DNA of 64,000 nt, taken from contig JADJUS010000022.1 in NCBI GenBank assembly GCA_016716905.1, forward strand, positions 1,661,501-1,725,500. The letters are read 5' to 3'. The position numbers were made by a program, and so were the translations under genes. The notes beneath the pieces are model-generated. The model did no database searches. It had not been told where the DNA came from and worked only from the letters and a program-made list of their open reading frames with translations. The stretch is from Acidobacteriota bacterium (GTDB lineage Bacteria > Acidobacteriota > Vicinamibacteria > Vicinamibacterales > SCN-69-37). Shown here piece after piece: positions 33,075 to 40,945 of this stretch (the first letter of the stretch is position 1; each line of letters opens with the position of its first letter).

Positions 33075-33101
33075 ATTATCGTACTACAATAATATTGTCA
33101 A
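33075..33101 (-). promoter_or_regulatory. Probable promoter and operator of the DUF2975/XRE operon
   Basis: On the minus strand TTGACA (33096-33101) and GATAAT (33075-33080) lie 15 bases apart, a slightly short spacing. ACAAT-AAT-ATTGT (33086-33098), a perfect 5 bp palindrome, overlaps the -35 hexamer and could be the operator of the co-encoded XRE regulator. The region is unusually AT-rich here. Confidence 0.5.
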
Positions 33102-33160
33102 CTTCGGAGTCCGATTGGCAACCTGCGCCGCTGTGGGGCAGACTCATCGCGAGGTCCACA

Positions 33161-33580
33161 ATGGTCAGAGTCTGTCGCGGTGTGCTGATGCTCGTCGTCG
33201 CGCTGAATGCGGCGAGCTGCAATCGATTCGACCGCACCCAGGTGCCGGTGGTGACTGTGGGCAAAGGCCTGCGTCCGGAGATTTCCTGGCTGCCGTCTCC
33301 CGCGTACACGCTGACCGTGTATGAAGGCCCGAAAGACGGCGACGGATTCGGGGCGGCCTGGTCCGCCAGTGGTTCCGGCGGTTACGCGAATCTGCTCAAT
33401 TCGCCCCTGACCTATGGCGTACCGCCAGCCAACTCCGAGGTCGCCGCCGCGCCCCCGTTGCAGGAAGGGAAGACCTATACGGTCGTGATAGTCCGGAAAG
33501 ATGAAAAGGGCAGCGGCGAGGGATTCACCAACACCCGAAATCGTTACGCCGGGACGCTCACATTTGTGGCCTCGAAGTAG
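33161..33580 (+). CDS. Small lipoprotein of unknown function
   Basis: About 139 residues. A signal peptide with lipobox NAASC near residue 19 is followed by a soluble domain with beta character (PEISWLPSPAYTLTVYEG, GKTYTVVIVRKDEKGSG, YAGTLTFVASK), perhaps a small immunoglobulin-like or fibronectin-like fold. I do not recognise the family. ATG at 33161 gives a compact signal peptide; the frame start at 33068 would place the signal inside. It stands divergent to the DUF2975 operon. Confidence 0.6.
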   Translation: MVRVCRGVLMLVVALNAASCNRFDRTQVPVVTVGKGLRPEISWLPSPAYTLTVYEGPKDGDGFGAAWSASGSGGYANLLNSPLTYGVPPANSEVAAAPPLQEGKTYTVVIVRKDEKGSGEGFTNTRNRYAGTLTFVASK

Positions 33581-33712
33581 CATCCCTTTTCGCCGATTTC
33601 TGCCACCCACTTGCGGTATGCTCTGGCGCGAGTCCGGGCACAACCCACAGGATCCTCTCGAAGTGAACACCACTCCTGCCGGCCACGTTCACGAACCGTT
33701 CGCAGAGGAACC

Positions 33713-34345
33713 ATGGCCAACACTCTTCCAGGCATCACCATTGCCAACTACATCGGCCTGAGCCGAATACTGTTGTGGACACCGCTTGCCACAGCCTTTG
33801 TCCTCCTGCAACGCTGGGACGGCGCCTTCTTCGCCATCCTGATGGCGGGCATCAGCGACATGGCCGATGGTTTCGTCGCGCGCCGTCAGAACACCATTTC
33901 GAACTTCGGAGCGTTCCTGGACCTGACCGCCGACAAGGTCTTCGTCACGGCCATGCTCGTGTGTCTCAACTACCAGGGGTTGGTGCCCCTGTGGGCCGTG
34001 TTGATCATCCTGTTGCGCGAATTTTTTGTTATGGGCCTGCGGTGTTATGCCGCTGCCGAACACGTGTCGATTCCCGTAGACCGGATCGGACGCTCCAAGT
34101 GTTTCTTCACGTTCGCGGCCATCCTGGCGATCGTCCTCAACCTCCCGCTCGCGCCGCAGCTGCTGCTGGTGGCGTGTGCGCTCACCGTGGTTTCTGGCGC
34201 GATGTATTTCTATCGGGCGCGGCCGCTCCTGCTGAAGTACCTCCGCTATTCAATCGGTGATGCCCCCGCGCGCGTTGTTGTGGCCCCACTGATGTCGTTG
34301 CCGTTCGACCCCGTCGGCGCAGTGAAGGCCTCTTCGGCCGACTAG
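33713..34345 (+). CDS. CDP-alcohol phosphatidyltransferase (PgsA-like)
   Basis: About 210 residues with five or six membrane helices and the complete CDP-alcohol phosphotransferase signature D-x2-DG-x2-AR-x8-G-x3-D-x3-D: DMADGFVARRQNT followed by FGAFLDLTADK. It transfers a phosphatidyl group from CDP-diacylglycerol to an alcohol; glycerol-3-phosphate is likely, given similarity to PgsA, but inositol phosphate or others are possible. ATG at 33713 with AGAGGA upstream is preferred to the frame start at 33611. Confidence 0.85.
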   Translation: MANTLPGITIANYIGLSRILLWTPLATAFVLLQRWDGAFFAILMAGISDMADGFVARRQNTISNFGAFLDLTADKVFVTAMLVCLNYQGLVPLWAVLIILLREFFVMGLRCYAAAEHVSIPVDRIGRSKCFFTFAAILAIVLNLPLAPQLLLVACALTVVSGAMYFYRARPLLLKYLRYSIGDAPARVVVAPLMSLPFDPVGAVKASSAD

Positions 34346-34360
34346 GGCGTGTCGAACGGA

Positions 34361-34390
34361 GGTCTCGGGCTTCAGCCCGGGACGCGGACC
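34361..34390. terminator. Hairpin after the phosphatidyltransferase gene
   Basis: CGGGCT and AGCCCG pair around two bases, nested within GGTC and GACC. It lies 16 bp after the stop. There is no clear T run after it, so termination is only possible. It may be another dispersed palindrome. Confidence 0.4.
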
Positions 34391-34442
34391 TGTGTGCGTT
34401 TGTTGACAGCCGACCAGTGCCACCGCTTCCTATGATGGGTGG

Positions 34443-35834
34443 GTGCCCCGTGTCCCGCTTGTTGTCGTCTCCTCGGTCCTGGCGCTTGCCACCGCGTCAG
34501 CCACCATGCTCGCCGGTTGCGGTCGCGCCCAGAAGCCGGATCCAGTGGCGGTCGCACTCGGCGCCATCATCGCCGGAAAGCCCTCTCAGGTCGTCCCCGC
34601 GGAGCAGCCCGCCAAGGCAGAGGTCTGGGACGACGTGCATGAGTTCTATCGGTTGCGCGAAGGGAAACCCGCGTGGGTCACGGATGAGCCCACGTCGAAG
34701 GCCAACGACGCGCTTCACACACTGCAGTCTGCGCGCGAACACGGACTGGACCCAGCCAACTACGGCGCGGCAAAAATCGCGCAGATGCGGGATGCGCTTT
34801 CGACCGGTGGAAAAGGCGACGCCAGCCGCGACGGGCAACTGGCTGAGTTCGAAGCCCGCGTCACCACCGCGCTGCTCTCGCTGGGTCGCGATGTCGCCGT
34901 GGGCCGAACGAAGCCGAAGGTGGCCTCATGGAAAGCACGCCGCGTGGCGCCCGACCTCGCCGGCACACTCAACACTGCCGCAGGTGACGTCTCGGCATGG
35001 CTCGCGACAGTTCAGCCTGTGCATCCCGAGCCCTCAGGCGTGATCGATGCCGCGACGCGGGCTGCGATGAAGGTGTCGATCGATGATCGCATTCATCAGG
35101 TTGCAACGAATCTCGAACGCTGGCGCTGGATGCCTGATGACCTTGGGGCGCAGCACCTGATGGTGAACATTCCCTCGTACCTGCTGATGGCACGCGAGAA
35201 CGGCAAGACCATCAAAGACATCCGGGTGGTTGTGGGCAAGCCCGGCAACGAGACGCCGGTCTTCAGTGGCCTCATGGAGACGGTGGTCTTCAGTCCCTAC
35301 TGGAACATCCCCGACAGCATCGTGCAGGGCGAGACGGCACCCGCCGTGGCAAAGGACCCCAAGTACCTCGCGCGCAACAACATGGAGATCCTCCGCGTGT
35401 CGGCCTCAGGCCCCACGCTGGTCAACCCCTCCGACGTGAATTGGGACGACCCGGAGGAGCTTCGGCAGCTTGCGTTCAGGCAGCGGCCTGGCTCGACCAA
35501 CGCCCTGGGTCACGTCAAATTCCTGTTCCCCAATCCGCACAACGTGTACTTGCACGACACCCCGGCGGACGCGCTCTTCGCCCGCACAGGACGCGCCTTC
35601 AGCCATGGGTGCATCAGGGTGGAAGAACCCGAGGAACTGGCCAAGTACGTGCTGAGGTCGGACGCTGACTGGACAACACCGAAGATCCTGATGGCCATGA
35701 ACTCAGGTATTGAAAACCACGTAAGGCTGAATTCGACGATTCCCGTGCATATCGTCTATTTCACGGCGTGGGTCGACGCGAAGAAAGGACTCCACTTCAA
35801 GTCTGACGTCTACGGATACGACCGCAGGCACTGA
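34443..35834 (+). CDS. L,D-transpeptidase, YcbB/LdtD-type lipoprotein
   Basis: About 463 residues. A signal peptide ends in lipobox LAGC. The N-terminal half carries the YcbB-type scaffold (EFYRLREGKPAWV, AREHGLDPANYG), and the catalytic YkuD domain holds LHDTPADALF and FSHGCIRVEEPEELA, where the Cys attacks the peptidoglycan stem. The enzyme makes 3-3 crosslinks or attaches proteins to murein in the periplasm. It is followed by a second, different L,D-transpeptidase at 35934. Start GTG at 34443 was chosen from the frame; no ATG lies near. Confidence 0.92.
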   Translation: MPRVPLVVVSSVLALATASATMLAGCGRAQKPDPVAVALGAIIAGKPSQVVPAEQPAKAEVWDDVHEFYRLREGKPAWVTDEPTSKANDALHTLQSAREHGLDPANYGAAKIAQMRDALSTGGKGDASRDGQLAEFEARVTTALLSLGRDVAVGRTKPKVASWKARRVAPDLAGTLNTAAGDVSAWLATVQPVHPEPSGVIDAATRAAMKVSIDDRIHQVATNLERWRWMPDDLGAQHLMVNIPSYLLMARENGKTIKDIRVVVGKPGNETPVFSGLMETVVFSPYWNIPDSIVQGETAPAVAKDPKYLARNNMEILRVSASGPTLVNPSDVNWDDPEELRQLAFRQRPGSTNALGHVKFLFPNPHNVYLHDTPADALFARTGRAFSHGCIRVEEPEELAKYVLRSDADWTTPKILMAMNSGIENHVRLNSTIPVHIVYFTAWVDAKKGLHFKSDVYGYDRRH

Positions 35835-35933
35835 ATCGACCGGAGGAAGTGAATCGACCGGAAATGGTATACTGCCCCTGCGTGTACGGCAGATGCTCTG
35901 TCGATCGCGCACCCCTACAATCCGGGAGTTGCC

Positions 35934-36626
35934 ATGCCGCCGAGCTACGACGTCGGTTCACGTGTGCCATTCTTGCGCGCCTTCCTTATCGCAGCCGCGA
36001 TTGTCGTCGTGCCGCTGGGCACTATGCGCGCGGAGGCAGAACCACCGGCTGAAGGCCCGATTCGTGCCGAAGTCTTTGAGCTGGCGTGGAGTGCCGCGTC
36101 GTGCGCGGTCCGGGCCGGCGCGACGCAGCCAACCACACTGACCGTGATCGACTACTCGAAGCCCTCAACTGAAAAGCGGCTCTGGGTCTTCGACATGCAG
36201 ACGCGCGCGCTCCTGTACGAAGAACTGGTCGCGCACGGGCAAGGCACCGGCGACAACTATGCGACCGCCTTCTCCAACACGCCGGAGACACACCGGTCCA
36301 GCCTCGGTCTCTTTGTCACTGACGAGACCTATGTCGGCAAGAACGGCTATTCACTGCGCCTCAACGGCCTCGATCAGGGCTTCAACGATCGGGCGCGTGA
36401 ACGAGCGATCGTGATACACGGCGCGCCGTACGTGAGCGAGGCGTTTGCCGGCGCGCAGGGACGCCTCGGGCGCAGTTGGGGATGCCCGGCGCTCCGCGAG
36501 TCCATCGCGCGCGAGGTCATTGACCGGGTGAAGGGCGGCGGTCTGTTGTTCGCGTATTATCCCGATCAACAGTGGCTCAAGACGTCGAAGTATCTCGGCG
36601 ACTGCGCGGCCGCCGCAGCCCACTGA
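35934..36626 (+). CDS. Murein L,D-transpeptidase catalytic domain family protein (YkuD_2 type)
   Basis: A 230-residue exported protein with a signal peptide (FLIAAAIVVVPLG). The domain contains LTVIDYSKPSTEKRLWVFD, AFSNTPETHRSSLGLF, IVIHGAPYVSEAF and the active-site segment SWGCPALRE. It belongs to the YkuD_2/DUF5776-type group rather than the classical YkuD group of the preceding gene. A cell-wall role is expected. The spacer upstream (35835-35933) holds a short direct repeat (GAATCGACCGGA) and no gene. Confidence 0.85.
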   Translation: MPPSYDVGSRVPFLRAFLIAAAIVVVPLGTMRAEAEPPAEGPIRAEVFELAWSAASCAVRAGATQPTTLTVIDYSKPSTEKRLWVFDMQTRALLYEELVAHGQGTGDNYATAFSNTPETHRSSLGLFVTDETYVGKNGYSLRLNGLDQGFNDRARERAIVIHGAPYVSEAFAGAQGRLGRSWGCPALRESIAREVIDRVKGGGLLFAYYPDQQWLKTSKYLGDCAAAAAH

Positions 36627-36628
36627 GC

Positions 36629-37309
36629 GTGGGCCAGGCGCCGCCGGCGTTTTCACATGCTTCGCGCGGCCGGTTGACCGCGTACGACCTCGACCGCTTT
36701 CCCGGCCAGACACTGTTTGATCGCCTCGGCCGAGCCGTGTGCAACGCCGGCTGCCTGCCGCGCAAGGAGCTGTACGAATCCTGGGAACTGGCCCGGCGGA
36801 CTCGACGCCTCTTTCGTGGCGGACGAGTGGTGGACCTGTGCGGCGGCCACGGCCTGCTGGCGCACACCCTGTTGCTCCTCGACAACTCCTCATCGTCGGC
36901 TCTCGTCGTCGACACGGCGGTGCCGCCTTCGGCCCAACAGGTGCATCAGGCCCTCATGAAAGCGTGGCCGCGTCTCGCCGGCCGCGTGACGTTCGTTGCG
37001 GCACCGATGGACTCGGTGGCCCTCGGTGAAGGCGATGTGGTGGTGTCGTGTCATGCGTGCGGTGCGCTGACGGATCAGGTGCTGAGCCTGGCCACCGCCG
37101 CACGCGCGCGTGTGGCGGTGCTGCCGTGTTGCCATGATGCAGACACGTGCGACACCGGTCCGCTGACGGGTTGGGTGGATGCAGCGATGGCGATCGACGC
37201 GATGCGCGCCGTTCGACTCGAACAGCAGGGCTATCGTGTGTGGACCCAGATTATCCCCGCCGAAATTACGCTGAAGAATCGCCTCCTGATAGGCGCGCCT
37301 CGTCCATGA
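36629..37309 (+). CDS. SAM-dependent methyltransferase of unknown substrate
   Basis: About 226 residues with a class I methyltransferase motif GGRVVDLCGGHGLLAH, preceded by LPRKELYESWELARR, a motif shared by a family of predicted methyltransferases. Later it has VVVSCHACGALTDQVL and VLPCCHDADTCDTGP, with several Cys and His residues; this resembles RNA-modifying methyltransferases annotated as DUF1263/methyltransferase-type but the substrate is unknown. GTG at 36629, three bases after the previous stop, is preferred over the frame start at 36572. Its stop overlaps the next ATG (ATGA). Confidence 0.75.
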   Translation: MGQAPPAFSHASRGRLTAYDLDRFPGQTLFDRLGRAVCNAGCLPRKELYESWELARRTRRLFRGGRVVDLCGGHGLLAHTLLLLDNSSSSALVVDTAVPPSAQQVHQALMKAWPRLAGRVTFVAAPMDSVALGEGDVVVSCHACGALTDQVLSLATAARARVAVLPCCHDADTCDTGPLTGWVDAAMAIDAMRAVRLEQQGYRVWTQIIPAEITLKNRLLIGAPRP

Positions 37310-37872
37310 CGCCTGCGCCCGTCGTGAAGGCCATCCTCATCCATGGCAACGGCGGCAGCACTGCGGGCGACATCTGGCTGCCGTGGCTCGAGCGCGAACT
37401 CACCGGCTTGGGGATTGAAGTCATCAATCAGACGTTCCCCGACAACGTGAAAGCGCGCGCGCGATACTGGCTGCCGTTCATCGAATCACTCGGCGCCGAC
37501 GAACACACCATCCTGATTGGCCACTCGTCGGGCGCCGTGGCGGCCATGCGGTACGCGGAGACGCACCGGTTGCTTGGGTCAGTCCTGGTGGGCGTGTGCC
37601 ACACCGACCTGGGCGACGGCGGAGAAGCCGCCAGCGGATACTACAGCGCGCCGTGGCAATGGCAGCGCATACGCGACAACCAGCAGTGGATGGCCGTCTT
37701 TAATTCCATCGACGATCCGCACATCCCAATCGCCGAGGCCCGGTATGTGGCCGCGCAGCTGCGGTGCAGTTATCATGAGTTCAGCGATCGTGGGCATTTT
37801 GTGGATTCACGTGAATTTCCGGAAGTTGTGCAGCAAGTGAGGAAAGAGCTGTTGCGCGGGAGGACCGCATGA
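37306..37872 (+). CDS. RBBP9/YdeN-type alpha/beta hydrolase
   Basis: About 188 residues of the small serine hydrolase group: AILIHGNGGSTAGDIWLPWLE at the start, the nucleophile elbow GHSSGA, and the catalytic Asp in NSIDDPHIP and His in SDRGHFVDS. Relatives hydrolyse small esters or act as binding proteins. The ATG at 37306 overlaps the methyltransferase stop and the ApbE start overlaps its own stop, so it sits within an operon. Confidence 0.87.
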   Translation: MTPAPVVKAILIHGNGGSTAGDIWLPWLERELTGLGIEVINQTFPDNVKARARYWLPFIESLGADEHTILIGHSSGAVAAMRYAETHRLLGSVLVGVCHTDLGDGGEAASGYYSAPWQWQRIRDNQQWMAVFNSIDDPHIPIAEARYVAAQLRCSYHEFSDRGHFVDSREFPEVVQQVRKELLRGRTA

Positions 37873-39392
37873 GGCGTCTTGCGGCATTGTTCGTTGTGGT
37901 CGCCGTGGCCCTTGGCGCTGTGGCGCTGCAGCCGCAAGACCGCGTCTTTATCCGGTCCTACGACCATGTGCTCGGGACTTCGCTCGACCTGAAGATTCAG
38001 GCCACCTCCGGCCGTGTCGCGGATGTTGCCGCAGACGCCGTGCTGGCCGAAATTGCCCGTCAGTCCGGCATCCTCAGTGGCTACGACCGCGCCAGTGAGT
38101 TCAGCCGGTGGATGAACACACGCGATGTCGCCGTCGGCGTCTCGCCCGAGCTGTTCGAGGTATTGCAGCACTTCGATCAGTGGCGCGCCCGTACCGACGG
38201 CGCACTCGACGCCGCGGCGGAGACGGTCTCACGCGTGTGGAAGGCCTCTGCAAGCGCGGGGCGTTTGCCGACCGATCACGAACTGGCGGACGCCGTCAGC
38301 CGCGTGCGTCAGACGCATTGGCGCCTCGACCCTGAACGTCGCACCGCCACGCGGCTGAGCGACGCGCCGCTGGTGCTGAACACCTTCACCAAGAGTTACA
38401 TCGTGGACCGCGCGGCAGGTGTCGCGCTCCGTACGGCAGGCGTCCGGGGCGTGGTGGTCAACATCGGCGGGGACCTCGTCGTGCGCGGCCAGATGGACGA
38501 GCGCGTAGCCATCGCCGATCCCGCTGCGGCGTTCGACAACGCGAAACCGCTCACACATGTCGCCGTGCGCGATTTGGCCGTCGCCACAAGCGGCGGCTAC
38601 AGGCGCGGGTTCGACATCAACGGCGCGCACTATTCACACATTGTCGATCCGCGCACCGGTCGCCCGACTGGCCATGTGCTCAGTGCCACCGTTGTGGCAA
38701 GGGACGCTTCAGACGCCGGCGCGCTGGCGACGGCGTTCTGCGTGTTGACGCCTGCCGAGATTGCGAAACTCTCTCGGAGTGTGGCCGGCGCTGAGTACCT
38801 CCTCGTGCTCGCGGACGGCAACCGGATCGAGAGCGCCGGCTGGCGCGAACTTGTTTCCGCGTCACCGTCGCCGCCGGTACCTTCGCCCGTCGCGGCGTTG
38901 AGTGCGGCGGAACAGGGCACCTGGAACCCGGAATTTGTCCTCACCGTCACGATCGAACTCGCTCCGCCACAGGGCAAGGGCCTGCGTCCGTACGTCGCCG
39001 TGTGGATCGAAAACGCGGCGCGGTTCCCGCTGCGCACGCTCGGCGTCTGGCACTTGTTGAAGGACCCGACCTGGGACTACAAAATGCGCGAGTGGCTTCG
39101 CGGTGACAAGCAGCGCATGGAAGCGGTGGGCACCGAACTGCTCGCGTCGGTGTCGAGCGCCACTCGCGGCCCGGGCGTTCACAAACTCGTCTGGGACGGC
39201 AAGAACAACTCGGGCCAGTTGGTGAAGGCCGGCACCTACACGGTCTTGATCGAAGCTGTCCGCGAGGGCGGCACGTATCAAATCATGCGGCAGGCGATGG
39301 ACTTCACCGGCGTGCCGAAGAAGATCGATCTCGGCAGCAACGTCGAGGTGTCGTCCGCAACGCTCGACTACCACCGTGTCCCAGCAAAATAG
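37869..39392 (+). CDS. apbE: FAD:protein FMN transferase fused to a DUF2271 domain
   Basis: About 507 residues, exported (signal peptide to VALQPQD). The first 330 residues are ApbE: LNTFTKSYIVDRAAGVAL, VVNIGGDLVVRG and ATSGGYRRG with YSHIVDPRTGRPT, which bind FAD and Mg2+ and transfer FMN to a Thr or Ser in a target protein. The C-terminal 150 residues (VLTVTIELAPPQGKGLRPYVAVWIE, LRTLGVWH, VWDGKNNSGQLVKAGTYTVLIEAVREGG) are DUF2271. ATG at 37869 overlaps the preceding stop. The PepSY-type gene follows at once, so the pair probably serves extracytoplasmic flavin-based electron transfer. Confidence 0.9.
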   Translation: MRRLAALFVVVAVALGAVALQPQDRVFIRSYDHVLGTSLDLKIQATSGRVADVAADAVLAEIARQSGILSGYDRASEFSRWMNTRDVAVGVSPELFEVLQHFDQWRARTDGALDAAAETVSRVWKASASAGRLPTDHELADAVSRVRQTHWRLDPERRTATRLSDAPLVLNTFTKSYIVDRAAGVALRTAGVRGVVVNIGGDLVVRGQMDERVAIADPAAAFDNAKPLTHVAVRDLAVATSGGYRRGFDINGAHYSHIVDPRTGRPTGHVLSATVVARDASDAGALATAFCVLTPAEIAKLSRSVAGAEYLLVLADGNRIESAGWRELVSASPSPPVPSPVAALSAAEQGTWNPEFVLTVTIELAPPQGKGLRPYVAVWIENAARFPLRTLGVWHLLKDPTWDYKMREWLRGDKQRMEAVGTELLASVSSATRGPGVHKLVWDGKNNSGQLVKAGTYTVLIEAVREGGTYQIMRQAMDFTGVPKKIDLGSNVEVSSATLDYHRVPAK

Positions 39393-39987
39393 CGGCCTGC
39401 GCACACGACGGGTCGTCGCCAGGTACGGGCGATGGCTGCATGTGTACGGTTCGATGGGCAGCTTCGCGGTCGTCTTCTTTTTCGCCGTCACCGGGCTCAC
39501 GCTGAATCATCCGCAGTGGTTTTCGAGCCAGCGTCAGACCATCACTCTCAAGGGCGCACTCGACTCGTCGTGGACGAATACGACTGACGACCTCGTGAAG
39601 AAGCTTGAGGTCGTTGAGCACCTCCGCAGCGCACACGGCATCCAGGGCGCGCTGGGCGAGTTCCGGCTCGACCCTGCCGAAGCGGCGCTCACGTTCAAGT
39701 CTCCTGGATATTCCGCGGATGTGTTTCTCGATCGCGCGACCGGACGCTACGAAGTGATCGAACTTCGTATGGGATTTGTCGCCATCGCGAACGATCTGCA
39801 CAAGGGCCGCGAGTCGGGCGACCTCTGGAAGATCCTCATCGACGTGTCGGCCCTCCTGCTGGTCTTCGTGTCGCTGACCGGACTGGTGCTCCTGTGGTTT
39901 CTCCACAAGCACCGTACCGCCGGCCTCCTGTCACTTCTGGCCGGCGGCGTCCTGACGTACCTGCTCTACGCCATCTGGGTGCCTTAG
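39376..39987 (+). CDS. PepSY-associated membrane protein
   Basis: About 203 residues. Helix 1 (SFAVVFFFAVTGLTLNH) is followed by an extracytoplasmic PepSY-type domain of about 100 residues (GIQGALGEFRLDPAEAALTFKSPGYSADVFLDRATGRYE) and two more helices near the end (LIDVSALLLVFVSLTGLVLLWF and a last one). Conserved His residues, WLHVYGS at the start and DLHKGRESGD before helix 2, could bind heme as in related reductases. I saw no clear flavinylation motif. GTG at 39376 overlaps the ApbE-DUF2271 gene by 17 bp, so the two are coexpressed. Confidence 0.78.
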   Translation: MSQQNSGLRTRRVVARYGRWLHVYGSMGSFAVVFFFAVTGLTLNHPQWFSSQRQTITLKGALDSSWTNTTDDLVKKLEVVEHLRSAHGIQGALGEFRLDPAEAALTFKSPGYSADVFLDRATGRYEVIELRMGFVAIANDLHKGRESGDLWKILIDVSALLLVFVSLTGLVLLWFLHKHRTAGLLSLLAGGVLTYLLYAIWVP

Positions 39988-40006
39988 CCGCTCCAGCAAG
40001 AGCTTC

Positions 40007-40231
40007 CACCATGAAGCTCCATGAAGATCCATGAAGTGTCAGGGCAGCGTCGGAAGCCGCGGGGTTGAGGGCCCGGCTCTGCCGGGCTGCGCGATCGGAA
40101 GGACACCACAAACGAACGCACCGTTTGATGTGGGCGGTGGGTTCGTTTGTGGCGTCCTTCCGATCGTGCATGCCGCCGAAGGCGGCACTCAACCCCGCGC
40201 CCTTCATGGATCTTCATGGCCCTACATGGTG
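40007..40231. repeat. Long nested inverted repeat, copy 1
   Basis: The outer ends are CACCATGAAG and CTACATGGTG. The inner stem, 40091-40117 with 40141-40167, pairs at 25 of 27 positions around a 23-base loop. One side carries a hairpin GCCCGGCTCTGCCGGGC and the other GCCGCCGAAGGCGGC; matching GGGGTTGAG and CTCAACCCC arms lie between stem and ends. The whole would make a branched, cruciform-like fold. It fills the gap between the converging PepSY and VIT genes. No protein frame is credible. Copies 2 and 3 are at 45289 and 53964. Confidence 0.85.
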
Positions 40232-40240
40232 AAATAGATC

Positions 40241-40930
40241 TTAGACGGCCGTCCCGAATAGCGCGCCGACGCCGGCCGTGAGCGCCATCGCGATCACACC
40301 CCAGAACGCCACGCGCCAGGCGCCGACGGCCGCCGACGCACCGCCGGCTCGGGCCGCCAGCGCGCCCAGGCCCGCGAGGCTGACCAGCGAGACACCGGCC
40401 ACCACCCACGACATCGTCGCCTGCGAGGCCAGGGCCGCCGTGATCAGTGGCAGGGCGGCGCCCACCGCAAACGTGCCCGCAGAGGCCAGCGCCGCCTGCA
40501 GCGGCCGCGCCGCAAACTCCTCGGAGTGGCCGAGTTCGTCGCGCACATGCGCGCGCAGGGCGTCGCCGGCCGTCAACTGCTCCGCCACGGTGCGCGCGAG
40601 TGCCGGATCGAGCCCGCGCTGGACGTAGATTCCGGTCAGTTCATCCAGTTCGGCTTCGGGCGACTCCGCCAACTCGCGCCGTTCGCGCGCCAGGTCGGCG
40701 CGCTCGGTGTCGGCCTGCGAACTGACCGACACGTACTCGCCAGCCGCCATCGAGAGCGCTCCGGCGACGAGTCCGGCGACGCCGGCAATCAGCACATCGC
40801 CGCGGGTCGCGTCAGCCGCCGCGACACCCACCACCAGGCTCGCCGTGGACACAATGCCGTCGTTGGCGCCGAGCACGGCCGCGCGCAGCCATCCAATTCG
40901 ACCCGTTCGATGCTGTTCGCCATGCGCCAT
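40241..40930 (-). CDS. VIT family protein (Fe2+/Mn2+ transporter type)
   Basis: A 229-residue membrane protein of the VIT1/CCC1 family. The N-terminal helix LRAAVLGANDGIVSTASLVVGV and GALSMAAGEYVSVSSQADTERAD are signature segments; a charged cytoplasmic region (ELAESPEAELDELTGIYVQRG) holds Glu residues that bind the metal, and three more helices follow. Relatives export Fe2+ or Mn2+ from the cytoplasm. ATG at 40930. The adaptor gene upstream ends 15 bp away on the same strand. Confidence 0.92.
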   Translation of the reverse strand: MAHGEQHRTGRIGWLRAAVLGANDGIVSTASLVVGVAAADATRGDVLIAGVAGLVAGALSMAAGEYVSVSSQADTERADLARERRELAESPEAELDELTGIYVQRGLDPALARTVAEQLTAGDALRAHVRDELGHSEEFAARPLQAALASAGTFAVGAALPLITAALASQATMSWVVAGVSLVSLAGLGALAARAGGASAAVGAWRVAFWGVIAMALTAGVGALFGTAV

Positions 40931-40945
40931 GACTTCACTTTACGC

